NCBI RefSeq assembly: GCF_000297025.1
Contig: NZ_CAKD01000020.1
Span: forward strand, 62,001 to 126,000
DNA from: Lactobacillus pasteurii DSM 23907 = CRBIP 24.76
GTDB taxonomy: Bacteria > Bacillota > Bacilli > Lactobacillales > Lactobacillaceae
Reading direction: 5' to 3'
DNA length: 64,000 nucleotides
Of this stretch, positions 33,085 to 40,349 are shown in pieces. The notes beneath the pieces are model-generated. The model made no database searches and was not told the DNA's origin. It saw only the letters and a list, made by a program, of their open reading frames with translations. Numbering within the stretch: the stretch's first letter is position 1; every line of letters starts with the position of its first letter. The translations under genes and the position numbers were made by a program.

Positions 33085-33180
33085 TTCACTAGTATTCCCA
33101 TATCCCAACTAGGGGGTAATGACATTGACCGGCTCTGATAGCTTTAGGGTATAGCCCACCCCTTCTTTTTATTTTCTTGT
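33085..33180 (-). mobile_element. Retained downstream end of an IS200/IS605-type element (possible omega-RNA scaffold remnant)
   Basis: Directly after the TnpB relic's stop, about 95 non-coding bases hold several small inverted repeats. Among them are GGGT/ACCC at 33147-33161 and TACTA/TAGTA at 33075-33094. In TnpB elements this stretch encodes the 3' part of the guide (omega) RNA and the hairpin right end. The exact boundary cannot be set without a full-length relative. Confidence 0.4.
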
Positions 33181-33358
33181 TTACTTTATTAGTGCCAAAA
33201 GATTGGCTACGGCATTCTCGTCTCTGTCTGCTTGGTAGCCGCATTCATAACAAATATACTCGCTATGCTTGGTTCCATGCTTGGCATTGCCCATCGAGCG
33301 CCTTTTTCATGGTTTGATTGGGATATAGCCACACTTTCTGCACTCTGATCATGGACAT
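33181..33358 (-). pseudogene. Internally deleted TnpB (IS200/IS605 family) pseudogene
   Basis: Two pieces of one gene survive. From ATG 33352 (or 33358) the strand reads MIRVQKVWLYPNQTMKKALDG, a typical TnpB N-terminus, and soon hits a stop. In a different frame, ending at the TAA at 33183-33181, it reads GNAKHGTKHSEYICYECGYQ followed by ADRDENAVANLLALIK. That is the C-terminal zinc ribbon second CxxC plus the last RuvC motif DRDxNA. The roughly 300 codons between are missing and the frame is broken, so no nuclease can be made. An SD-like AGGTG lies before the start. Confidence 0.85.
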
Positions 33359-33396
33359 AATATTCACCTCACATTTTACCTTTCTGTGAATATTAT
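33357..33396. repeat. 11-bp inverted repeat upstream of the TnpB relic
   Basis: ATAATATTCAC (33357-33367) and GTGAATATTAT (33386-33396) are perfect complements with an 18-nt spacer. They cover the start region of the TnpB relic. It could be the left-end hairpin of the element or an operator. Confidence 0.6.
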
Positions 33397-33542
33397 ATCG
33401 TAATCGACTATGTTAGTTTATATTTTTGATAACAGTTATATCACTCCTTTTTTGTAATTTTTTCTTTTATTATACAGTAGTTTGATTCATGATAGAGAAG
33501 ATAAGAATTACAAATTGAAAAGTGATAGATATAGGTGAGAAA
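33397..33542 (+). other. AT-rich upstream region of the TauE-like gene
   Basis: The remaining gene-free DNA between the DJ-1 gene and 33543 is AT-rich. It includes an imperfect palindrome TGATAACAGTTATATCA near 33429 and a TATACA box near 33472 that could serve the permease gene. No -35 element is convincing, and nothing coding is seen. Confidence 0.3.
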
Positions 33543-34301
33543 ATGACTATTTCAGTTTTTGTTTTTTTGATTATAGCAGGAATTTTAGCGGGAATTGTCT
33601 CGGCAGTTGCAAGTATGGCATCCTTGGTATCTTATCCGGCATTGCTTTTGGTAGGAACGGCGCCAGTTGTTGCCAATGTAACTAATACATCCGCTTTGAT
33701 ATTTACTGGTGTTGGATCGACTTTGTCGTCATTGAAAGAGATGAGCGGACATTGGAAAGAATTGCTAAAGTACGCGATTTTTATGGTAATAGGTGCTATT
33801 ATTGGTGGCAGCCTATTAATTCGATTTCCGGGCAAAATTTTTGAGAAAATAGTTCCGTTTTTGGTACTTATTTCAGCTGGATTATTATTGCTTAGTGGTA
33901 GTAAAAAATTTGGATCAATTCGCCAAAGCCAAGATAAAAAGCACAAGATTGTGGCCTATTTAGGAATGGTAATTTGCGGGATCTATACTGGCTATTTTGG
34001 TGCCGCAGCTGGAGTAATCAATTTAATTGTCTTATCGTATTTGAGTGATGCAAAATTTATTGCGATCAATGCGATGAAAAATATCTTGGGTTCCTTAGGC
34101 AATCTTGTTGCTTTGTGCATTTTTATTTTTGATGGGAAAGTCAACTGGGCAATGACTGTTCCGCTTGCCATCGGCTTATTTATCGGTGGATTTTTAGGAC
34201 AGAAATCTATCAAGTATTTGTCTCCTAAGGCAGTTCGCTGGATTACTGCGATTTTCTCCGTATTTTTGGCAGGCTATCTTTACTATTCGGCACAGCACTG
34301 A
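33543..34301 (+). CDS. TauE/SafE (DUF81) family membrane permease
   Basis: Members are multi-pass exporters or importers of small sulfur-containing or organic anions; the substrate here is unknown. The 252-residue protein has about eight hydrophobic helices in two related halves. The first half has GILAGIVSAVASMASLVSYPALL, read in two parts, and the second has GIYTGYFGAAAGVINLIVL, the family's repeated Gly/Pro pattern. ATG 33543 is preferred because AGGTGAG lies just upstream; GTG 33522 would add seven polar residues. The product should sit in the cytoplasmic membrane. Confidence 0.82.
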   Translation: MTISVFVFLIIAGILAGIVSAVASMASLVSYPALLLVGTAPVVANVTNTSALIFTGVGSTLSSLKEMSGHWKELLKYAIFMVIGAIIGGSLLIRFPGKIFEKIVPFLVLISAGLLLLSGSKKFGSIRQSQDKKHKIVAYLGMVICGIYTGYFGAAAGVINLIVLSYLSDAKFIAINAMKNILGSLGNLVALCIFIFDGKVNWAMTVPLAIGLFIGGFLGQKSIKYLSPKAVRWITAIFSVFLAGYLYYSAQH

Positions 34302-34353
34302 TAATCTGATAAAATTACTATAACTAATTTTTATAAATCAAAGGGGTGTTAGT

Positions 34354-35034
34354 TTGACAACAGAAGTTTATCTAGTTCGTCATGGTGAAACCATGTTTAA
34401 TCAATTAAATAAGGTACAAGGATGGTGTGATGCGCCATTAACAGTTAAGGGAATCGATGACTTGAAGCGGACAGCTGATGCTTTGGCTCAGGTGCACTTT
34501 GACAATATGTATTCATCCGACCTTAAGCGAGCAATCGATACCGTTCACTTAATAAAAAATGCCAACGTAGTTTCCAATATTGGCAAGATTCGAAAATTGC
34601 CAGAATTTAGAGAAGTCTTTTTTGGTAGTTTTGAGGGCGATGATATTGACCAAACTTGGGACCTAATTGCTCAAACTGCTGGAATGGGGCATGAAACCAA
34701 TGTCCAAAAGATTATTAATCATCTTGGCTTAAGAGAATTTAGAGCTGCAACCAAAAAAGCAGACCCTCGTCACTTAGCCGAAGATATGCCAGAACTTGAT
34801 GAACGGATGGCCAATGCGATTAAAGTTTTAGCCAAAATAACCAAAAACGAAAGACGCGTTTTGGTAGTTTCTCATGGTGATTTTATCAAGACTTTGGCGA
34901 TTAAGTATTGGAACCAAAGCGATGGCCAACATGATATCATTTTTCCAAATAATGGTAGCGTAACCCGGGGACTTTTGCACGACGATGGCAAGTTTGAAAT
35001 TGTCGACTATAATTTGGATCCAGAAGATCTTTAA
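34354..35034 (+). CDS. Histidine phosphatase family protein (phosphoglycerate-mutase-like)
   Basis: The 226-residue protein has the catalytic LVRHGET at residues 7-13 and the second active-site histidine in VVSHGDFIKTL. It lacks the insertions that mark true dPGM, so it is more likely a broad phosphatase of the PhoE/CobC type than a glycolytic mutase. The start is TTG behind AAAGGGGTG. The physiological substrate cannot be told. Confidence 0.85.
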   Translation: MTTEVYLVRHGETMFNQLNKVQGWCDAPLTVKGIDDLKRTADALAQVHFDNMYSSDLKRAIDTVHLIKNANVVSNIGKIRKLPEFREVFFGSFEGDDIDQTWDLIAQTAGMGHETNVQKIINHLGLREFRAATKKADPRHLAEDMPELDERMANAIKVLAKITKNERRVLVVSHGDFIKTLAIKYWNQSDGQHDIIFPNNGSVTRGLLHDDGKFEIVDYNLDPEDL

Positions 35035-35089
35035 AAAATAGTCAAGTCATGAACCCTAACTCAATTCATAAGAAGCAAGAGGTGGTAAT

Positions 35090-35980
35090 TTGGAAAAAGA
35101 TAGTTTGACCAAAAGATATATGTGGGTCACAACTTTAAATGTTATAGTTACGTTTGCGGAATTTGTTGGTGGCCTTCTTTCAGGCTCGCTAGCTTTACTT
35201 TCAGATGCAGTTCACAACTTGAGCGATGTGGGAGCAATCGTCATCTCATTTATTGCCCATTTAATTAGCAAGCGAAGCCGAAATCGCAAAAAAACTTTTG
35301 GCTACGAAAGAATCGAAATTTTGGCCGCCTTTACTAACGGGATAATTTTAATCGTTATTAGCTTATATTTATTCTTTGAAGCAATTGGTCGCTTTTGGCA
35401 TCCAGAGCCTGTACATGGGACTTTGATGCTGAGTGTGGCAATAATTGGTTTAATCGCCAATGTTGTTTCAATGCTAACTTTGCACAAAAGATCAGAACAT
35501 AACTTAAATGCCAAATCTACGATGCTTCATATGATGAGCGATGCCTTATCAAGTTTAGTCGTGGTAGTTGGCGGAGTTGTGATCATGCTATTTAAGATTA
35601 ATTGGCTTGATCCAGTTTTAACGATTTTGGTTTCAATCTTCGTCTTGCATGAAGCACTTGAGATCACGGAAAAAGCTGCCAACATTTTGATGGAATCTAA
35701 TCCTAACATCGACTTAGACCAAGTTAATGAAATTGTATTGGGTTTTCCGGAAATAAAGCATATTCACCATGTTCATGTTTGGCGCTACAGCGATGATATT
35801 ATTATGCTCGATGCACACTTAAATGTTGATCCCAACTTAACAGCGGGCGAATTTGAACAACTGTGTCATCAAATTTCGAAAAAATTGAAGGTTTTAGGAA
35901 TAAACCATATCAATTTGCAAGCTGAATGTGAGCGTGGCAGGGATGAAAAAATGATTATTGAACAGAAGTATGGAAAATAG
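35090..35980 (+). CDS. Cation diffusion facilitator (CDF) metal exporter, CzcD-like
   Basis: CDF proteins expel Zn2+, Co2+, Cd2+ or Mn2+ by proton exchange. The 296-residue protein has six predicted transmembrane helices. Metal-site motifs are HNLSD (His42, Asp46) and HMMSD (His147, Asp151), the HxxxD pattern of the zinc/cadmium group. A histidine-containing cytosolic C-terminal domain (HIHHVHVWRYSDD) follows. The start is TTG behind AGAGGTGG. A small membrane protein follows 10 nt later. Confidence 0.9.
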   Translation: MEKDSLTKRYMWVTTLNVIVTFAEFVGGLLSGSLALLSDAVHNLSDVGAIVISFIAHLISKRSRNRKKTFGYERIEILAAFTNGIILIVISLYLFFEAIGRFWHPEPVHGTLMLSVAIIGLIANVVSMLTLHKRSEHNLNAKSTMLHMMSDALSSLVVVVGGVVIMLFKINWLDPVLTILVSIFVLHEALEITEKAANILMESNPNIDLDQVNEIVLGFPEIKHIHHVHVWRYSDDIIMLDAHLNVDPNLTAGEFEQLCHQISKKLKVLGINHINLQAECERGRDEKMIIEQKYGK

Positions 35981-35990
35981 AGGTAATTGA

Positions 35991-36179
35991 ATGTCTGGTA
36001 AGGTAAATATTTTTACAGCAATTATTGTGATTATCGTTGGATTATATGATATTTCAATTGCAATCAATCGTCGTCATCAGCCGAATAATCGCAAGGGTAT
36101 TAAGGCCTACGCAATTTTGGGCGGAATTTTTACAGTTTTTGGAATCGGCTTATTAATTAGCTTATTGATTCAAAAATAG
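35991..36179 (+). CDS. Small membrane protein of unknown function
   Basis: This 62-residue protein has two transmembrane helices (about 7-24 and 40-59) joined by a basic loop (NRRHQPNNRKG). I do not recognise a family. The ATG has AGAGGTAA upstream and sits 10 nt after the CDF gene and 9 nt before the next mutase-like gene, so it is probably cotranscribed with both. Confidence 0.7.
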   Translation: MSGKVNIFTAIIVIIVGLYDISIAINRRHQPNNRKGIKAYAILGGIFTVFGIGLLISLLIQK

Positions 36180-36188
36180 GAAAGTTCA

Positions 36189-36866
36189 ATGGTCAAATTA
36201 GTACTTGTTAGACATGGAGAAAGTACAGCTAACGCTAGCAATGTTTTTACTGGATGGAATGATGTTCCTCTAACAGATCAAGGCATTTTTCAGGCCAAAG
36301 AAGCTGGAAACTTGATCGCGCAACTAACGGATTTTTATCCAACGCATATTCATACTTCGCTTTTATCTAGGGCAATCGTGACGGCTAATATAGTGGCTGA
36401 ATGTTGCAATCTGCTATATCTGCCGATTACTAAGACTTGGCGTTTAAACGAGCGCCATTACGGGGCTTTAAGAGGTTTAAATAAAGTTCATGCCCGCGAT
36501 ATGTATGGAATCGATCAAATTTTGCGCTGGAGAAGGGGATTTGATGAAGTCCCACCAAAATTAGCCAAGCCAATGCAAGATCGGCGCTATCAAAACTTGG
36601 ATCCAAAGTTGATCCCGCGGGCAGAAAGCCTGCATCAAACTCAGGCTAGATTGATGCCATATTATTATGCAGAAATTGCTTCGCGCCTATTGAATGGCGA
36701 AGATCAATTAGTCGTGGCGCATGGATCAAGTTTGCGGGCATTGATCAAGAAGCTAGAAAAAATTGACAATCAAGAGATTATTCACTTAGAGGTTCCAAAT
36801 GCTGAACCAATAGTCTATACAATGGATCAGCATTTGAATATTCTTGATAAGAAAATCTTAAAATAG
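36189..36866 (+). CDS. 2,3-bisphosphoglycerate-dependent phosphoglycerate mutase homolog
   Basis: dPGM interconverts 3- and 2-phosphoglycerate. The 225-residue protein keeps VRHGES with the catalytic histidine, NVFTGWNDVPLT, LNERHYGALRGLNK, WRRGFDEVPP, DRRY and PRAESL. The C-terminal AHGNSLRAL has become AHGSSLRAL and the usual tryptophan after RHGES is missing. It is a true family member, but divergent enough to be a paralog of a main glycolytic enzyme encoded elsewhere. Confidence 0.8.
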   Translation: MVKLVLVRHGESTANASNVFTGWNDVPLTDQGIFQAKEAGNLIAQLTDFYPTHIHTSLLSRAIVTANIVAECCNLLYLPITKTWRLNERHYGALRGLNKVHARDMYGIDQILRWRRGFDEVPPKLAKPMQDRRYQNLDPKLIPRAESLHQTQARLMPYYYAEIASRLLNGEDQLVVAHGSSLRALIKKLEKIDNQEIIHLEVPNAEPIVYTMDQHLNILDKKILK

Positions 36867-36970
36867 CTGATTGTTTCCGTTTTTTTCAAAAGTCTAAATA
36901 AGATTTCCGTTACTTATGGTAAAATTTATTACGATATTAAGTATTTAATTTTGAATTTGGAGTTTTAGGC

Positions 36971-37906
36971 ATGCGTAAAATATTTTTGCTACGGGGTGCA
37001 CCTGGCTCCGGAAAATCTTCTTTTATTGCACGTCATCATTTACAGCCTTATGCTATTAGTCGAGATCAAATTAGGCTTTTATTGGCGGACTTAACAGTTT
37101 ATTACTCAGAAGAAGAAGATTACTTACATCAGGTGATTCCGCGTCATGTTACTGTACAGACGCAAAAAATGGTGGATAATCTTGTCGAACACAAGATGTC
37201 CTATGGGGAAACAGTGATCGTCGATGGGACACACGTTTTGCCAAGTGCAATCGAGCACTTTAAGCCAATGGTTGATAAGTATCATTATGAGTTATTTGTA
37301 GTAGATTTGATGCAGCACAATACTTTGGAGAATTTATTGAAGCGAAATCAAACTAGAATGCACTACGACTGGGTTAAACCAGAAGTAGTAAAGCAGATGT
37401 ACTACGAATATGAAGCTCATCCAGAAGTTCCAGAGTGGGCACATAAGATTTTGCCTAATCAAATGGACAAGGCCTTGTCACAAAGAGAAAGCAACTTAGA
37501 CAAGTATTCACATGTTATTGCCGTACCAGATAAGGTGGATGAAAAAGATTTTCCACATGTGCATATTTCTAACTTCTACTTCTCGTTTAACAACAAGTTT
37601 AGCGAGAAGTACGGTACTTACCGTAATGTTGTAACGATCGCCAAAAACAAAGAAGAGGCAGTTGAAGAATTCAAGTTGCCATATTTTGCTTTTAAGTTCC
37701 ATCACAAGCACTTCATCATTTCGGCATACCCAATTAGAAATGAAATGTTGGATCCTATTCGTAAAGTCAAAGGCGTATGGACTTACTCGACTGGTTTGTT
37801 TAACGTTGCAGATTATGTGCGAGAATTTCCAGAAAACCAGCAGCAACATGTTCATCAGTTCAATTTGAGCAAGCTAGATCCGACGCGTTTATTACATATT
37901 TGGTAA
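36971..37906 (+). CDS. Polynucleotide-kinase-like P-loop kinase with unknown C-terminal domain
   Basis: The N-terminal half (about 1-165) resembles the 5'-kinase domain of T4 Pnkp. It has P-loop GAPGSGKS at 9-16, ISRDQIR with Asp32 in the place of the general base, VIVDGTH, and a lid arginine in NQTRMHY followed by VKPEVVKQMYYEY. The C-terminal part (about 180-311) is rich in aromatic residues, lysine and histidine and matches no family I know. It has neither a DxDxT phosphatase motif nor a ligase motif. Expected activity is phosphoryl transfer to a nucleic acid end or small molecule, not proven. It has its own terminator. Confidence 0.75.
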   Translation: MRKIFLLRGAPGSGKSSFIARHHLQPYAISRDQIRLLLADLTVYYSEEEDYLHQVIPRHVTVQTQKMVDNLVEHKMSYGETVIVDGTHVLPSAIEHFKPMVDKYHYELFVVDLMQHNTLENLLKRNQTRMHYDWVKPEVVKQMYYEYEAHPEVPEWAHKILPNQMDKALSQRESNLDKYSHVIAVPDKVDEKDFPHVHISNFYFSFNNKFSEKYGTYRNVVTIAKNKEEAVEEFKLPYFAFKFHHKHFIISAYPIRNEMLDPIRKVKGVWTYSTGLFNVADYVREFPENQQQHVHQFNLSKLDPTRLLHIW

Positions 37907-37910
37907 AAGA

Positions 37911-37945
37911 AAAAAACTTAGAGTTTTTCGACTCTAAGTTTTTTT
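37911..37945. terminator. Bidirectional terminator between the kinase gene and pepC
   Basis: AAAAACTTAGAGT and ACTCTAAGTTTTT pair over a short TTTTCG-type loop, with A and T tracts on the two sides. Confidence 0.9.
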
Positions 37946-37966
37946 GTGTCTTGATAAATATTAAGA

Positions 37967-39316
37967 TTAATAGTTAAAAGCAAGAGCTCCCATTGGGTCC
38001 CATGGTTGCAATTCAATAGGGTTATCCTTGCCATCTTCATATGCCTTCTTCAAGTCTTCTGGCAAGATAGCGGTGTTGATAACTGCTTGGTAAACAAAAG
38101 TTTCAAACCACTTGTCGCTCATTACGAAGTAGCCCTTAAATCCAGCTTTTTCACCCCATGAGTTTTCGATCTTCCACTTAGTTGGCTTGCCATCGACTAA
38201 GTCAACGCCAGTAATAACCATAGCGTGGTCCATCATGCTTTCACCAGATACTAATCTTTCAGCCTTAGTCATTGAGAAGTCAACGTCAAATAATTCATCG
38301 CGCTTGTATAATTCAGTATCTAATAAACCAGCTTTGCGTTCAGAATCTTTAACAACGTTTGAACCAAACCAAACAACTTCGCCAGATTGCAATTGCTTGA
38401 TGATCAAGTCCTTCATTTCGTCCACAGTTAAGTTAAGGTGACGAACTTGACGACCGCCTTGAACATTACCAAGGTATTCAACTGAGAATACCTTGTGGAA
38501 AGGCTTGTCTTCAGTAGGTGCGTTGATAGTTGAAATATGGTTGTCTAAGTCCATGTTGACATATTTCTTGAAGAATTCTTGTGGAGTGATGTCCTTGTCA
38601 ATGTGGTAAACATTGTCATCATCACGGTATTCAAAGTTGAATTTCTTTGGTGGTACGCCTAAAGAAATAGCCAAGATTCTGAAGACATCGTTAAGCATTT
38701 CAAGCTTGCGAGCTTCAACTTCTTCAGCTGATTTTCCTTCGTTAACTAACTTGCGCAATTCAAGACCATCCTTGCGAAGCAAAGTGTTAAGAGTGTCGTT
38801 TAAAGCAGCAGAGCTAGTTGCGTTGAAAGTTTCTGGGTAAACGCTCTTAGGAACGATACCATACTTTTCGATAAGTCCGCAAAGCATGTCCCATTGTCCA
38901 CCATCTTGTTGAGGAGTAGTGAATAAGAAAGCAACCTTACGGTCATCTAAAGGCTTGTCAGCACTTGCAATAACATTTTCAAAGAACCAGTTTGACTTTT
39001 CGAACTTGTCCCAGAAGTTAGTGTAGTTTTGAGATAATTCAAAGTCTTTGATCTTGTAGTTCTTTTGCAAAGGATGTCTCATGGTGTTAAGAGCTGAGAA
39101 CATCCAGCAACGACCTGATTGCTTTTGGTCAGAAGGCTTGCCAGTTTCGATTTCAACTGAAAAAGTTGGAGTCAAATCGATTGTGGCTTGCAAGTTTTGA
39201 CTAGCTTTAAAAATACCGTTTTCTTGAGCAGCACGGCTAGCTACGTTAAAAGCAGAGTGATTTGATAAATCTGCTTTAAAGTTATCGATAGTTTCAGATG
39301 TAATTTCTTTTACCAT
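37967..39316 (-). CDS. pepC: Aminopeptidase C (bleomycin hydrolase family)
   Basis: PepC is a cytoplasmic hexameric cysteine aminopeptidase of lactic acid bacteria that releases N-terminal residues from casein-derived peptides. The 449-residue protein has the catalytic triad Cys70 (QSGRCWMFSALN), His364 (MDHAMVITG) and Asn385 (IENSWGEKAGFKG). The C-terminus ends ALAFNY, close to the bleomycin hydrolase tail that blocks the active site. The SD AAGGTAAGG precedes the ATG. It is monocistronic. Confidence 0.95.
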   Translation of the reverse strand: MVKEITSETIDNFKADLSNHSAFNVASRAAQENGIFKASQNLQATIDLTPTFSVEIETGKPSDQKQSGRCWMFSALNTMRHPLQKNYKIKDFELSQNYTNFWDKFEKSNWFFENVIASADKPLDDRKVAFLFTTPQQDGGQWDMLCGLIEKYGIVPKSVYPETFNATSSAALNDTLNTLLRKDGLELRKLVNEGKSAEEVEARKLEMLNDVFRILAISLGVPPKKFNFEYRDDDNVYHIDKDITPQEFFKKYVNMDLDNHISTINAPTEDKPFHKVFSVEYLGNVQGGRQVRHLNLTVDEMKDLIIKQLQSGEVVWFGSNVVKDSERKAGLLDTELYKRDELFDVDFSMTKAERLVSGESMMDHAMVITGVDLVDGKPTKWKIENSWGEKAGFKGYFVMSDKWFETFVYQAVINTAILPEDLKKAYEDGKDNPIELQPWDPMGALAFNY

Positions 39317-39398
39317 GTTAAAAACCTTACCTTTTTAATATTATTATAAATATTTTATAGCATAATAGAGCTTTAGTCTATCGAATTTCCGACTATTA

Positions 39399-39701
39399 TT
39401 ATTCTGAAGCTGGTGATTGATACCAAATTTCCTTGGAATTTGGTCGAGTTTTAAAATCTGAAATCACTCTAGGGTCTAAAGGCCAAACTTTTGTTTGAGT
39501 GCTTTTTGCTAGCTCTAACACCTTGTCAAAGGCTATATCTAACGCAGTTTGTGCTTGAAAGTCTGGGTTGATAAAAAGATGATTCATCACCCAGACCGCT
39601 TGTGTGCGATGATTAATTAAATCCATACTCCAGCGATAGAGTAGTTGATGATTTTGATCATATTTTTCGAAAATTTGTTTGTTTTCATTAAGGTTTTTCA
39701 T
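39399..39701 (-). CDS. Small GNAT-like (COG2388-type) protein
   Basis: The 100-residue protein ends with a pattern like the small Gcn5-related N-acetyltransferases: a strand (WVMNHLFINPDF), a helix (ALDIAFDKVLELAKS) and KVWPLDPRVISDFKTRP. That last segment parallels the usual KIIPLCPYAxxYFxxHP. The acetyl-CoA loop RGQGxG is replaced by QAQTAL, so catalysis is doubtful. No strong SD is seen before the ATG. The call is from pattern memory only. Confidence 0.6.
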   Translation of the reverse strand: MKNLNENKQIFEKYDQNHQLLYRWSMDLINHRTQAVWVMNHLFINPDFQAQTALDIAFDKVLELAKSTQTKVWPLDPRVISDFKTRPNSKEIWYQSPASE

Positions 39702-39798
39702 AAAGCCAACTTTCTAGAAAAAATTATTTCGGTGTATTTTGTGCAAATTAATTGTAGAATAGAGATCTGATAAAAACAAAATCAAATGGAGATTTTTT

Positions 39799-40347
39799 AT
39801 GAAAACACGCGGGTTTGAAATTGTTTCAAAATATAAAGATAAGGGCATTAACTTGCCTAGACGCCAAACAATTGCTAGTGCAGGCTATGATATTGAAGCT
39901 GCCGAAGATATTGTTATTCCAAGCATTTGGCGCTTAAATTTTGTCCGGATTTTTAGATTGATTAGAAACGGACATCAACTTTATGAGCGCGATTATGAGA
40001 TGAGTGACGATATCTTAAAGCCAATCTTGGTACCAACTGGGATCAAAGTTTATATGCCAGAAGATGAAGTCTTGATCTTGGCTAATAGATCCTCCAATAC
40101 TTTCAAAAAGAATTTGGCTTTGCCTAATGGAATTGGAGTAATCGATGCTGATTATTACAATAACGAAAAAAATGAAGGCGAATTATTCGTTCAAGTTTTG
40201 AATTATGGAGTTCGTCCATTGAAGATTCGTAAAGGAGATCGGATTGCTCAAGGAATTTTTATTAAGTATTTAAAGACCGATGACGATCTTCCGATTGCTA
40301 GAGAAAGAGTAAGTGGCTTCGGCTCAACTAATGGGAAGGAAAGTTAA
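39799..40347 (+). CDS. dut: dUTP diphosphatase-like protein with an insertion
   Basis: dUTPase removes dUTP and supplies dUMP for thymidylate synthesis. The five motifs are visible: AGYDIEAA, NRSSNTFKKNL, GVIDADYY, KGDRIAQGIF and RVSGFGSTN. At 182 residues it exceeds the usual 145-150 because of about 30 extra residues between motifs 1 and 2 (rich in Arg and Leu). A few more follow motif 3 (NNEKN). Motif 2 lacks the usual glycine. Start ATG; radA follows after 2 nt. Confidence 0.85.
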   Translation: MKTRGFEIVSKYKDKGINLPRRQTIASAGYDIEAAEDIVIPSIWRLNFVRIFRLIRNGHQLYERDYEMSDDILKPILVPTGIKVYMPEDEVLILANRSSNTFKKNLALPNGIGVIDADYYNNEKNEGELFVQVLNYGVRPLKIRKGDRIAQGIFIKYLKTDDDLPIARERVSGFGSTNGKES

Positions 40348-40349
40348 GA

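Noticed and set aside
33009-33542. CRISPR array or tRNA gene in the longest gene-free interval
   Set aside because: No regularly spaced repeats and no cloverleaf; the interval is explained by the TnpB relic and AT-rich promoter DNA.
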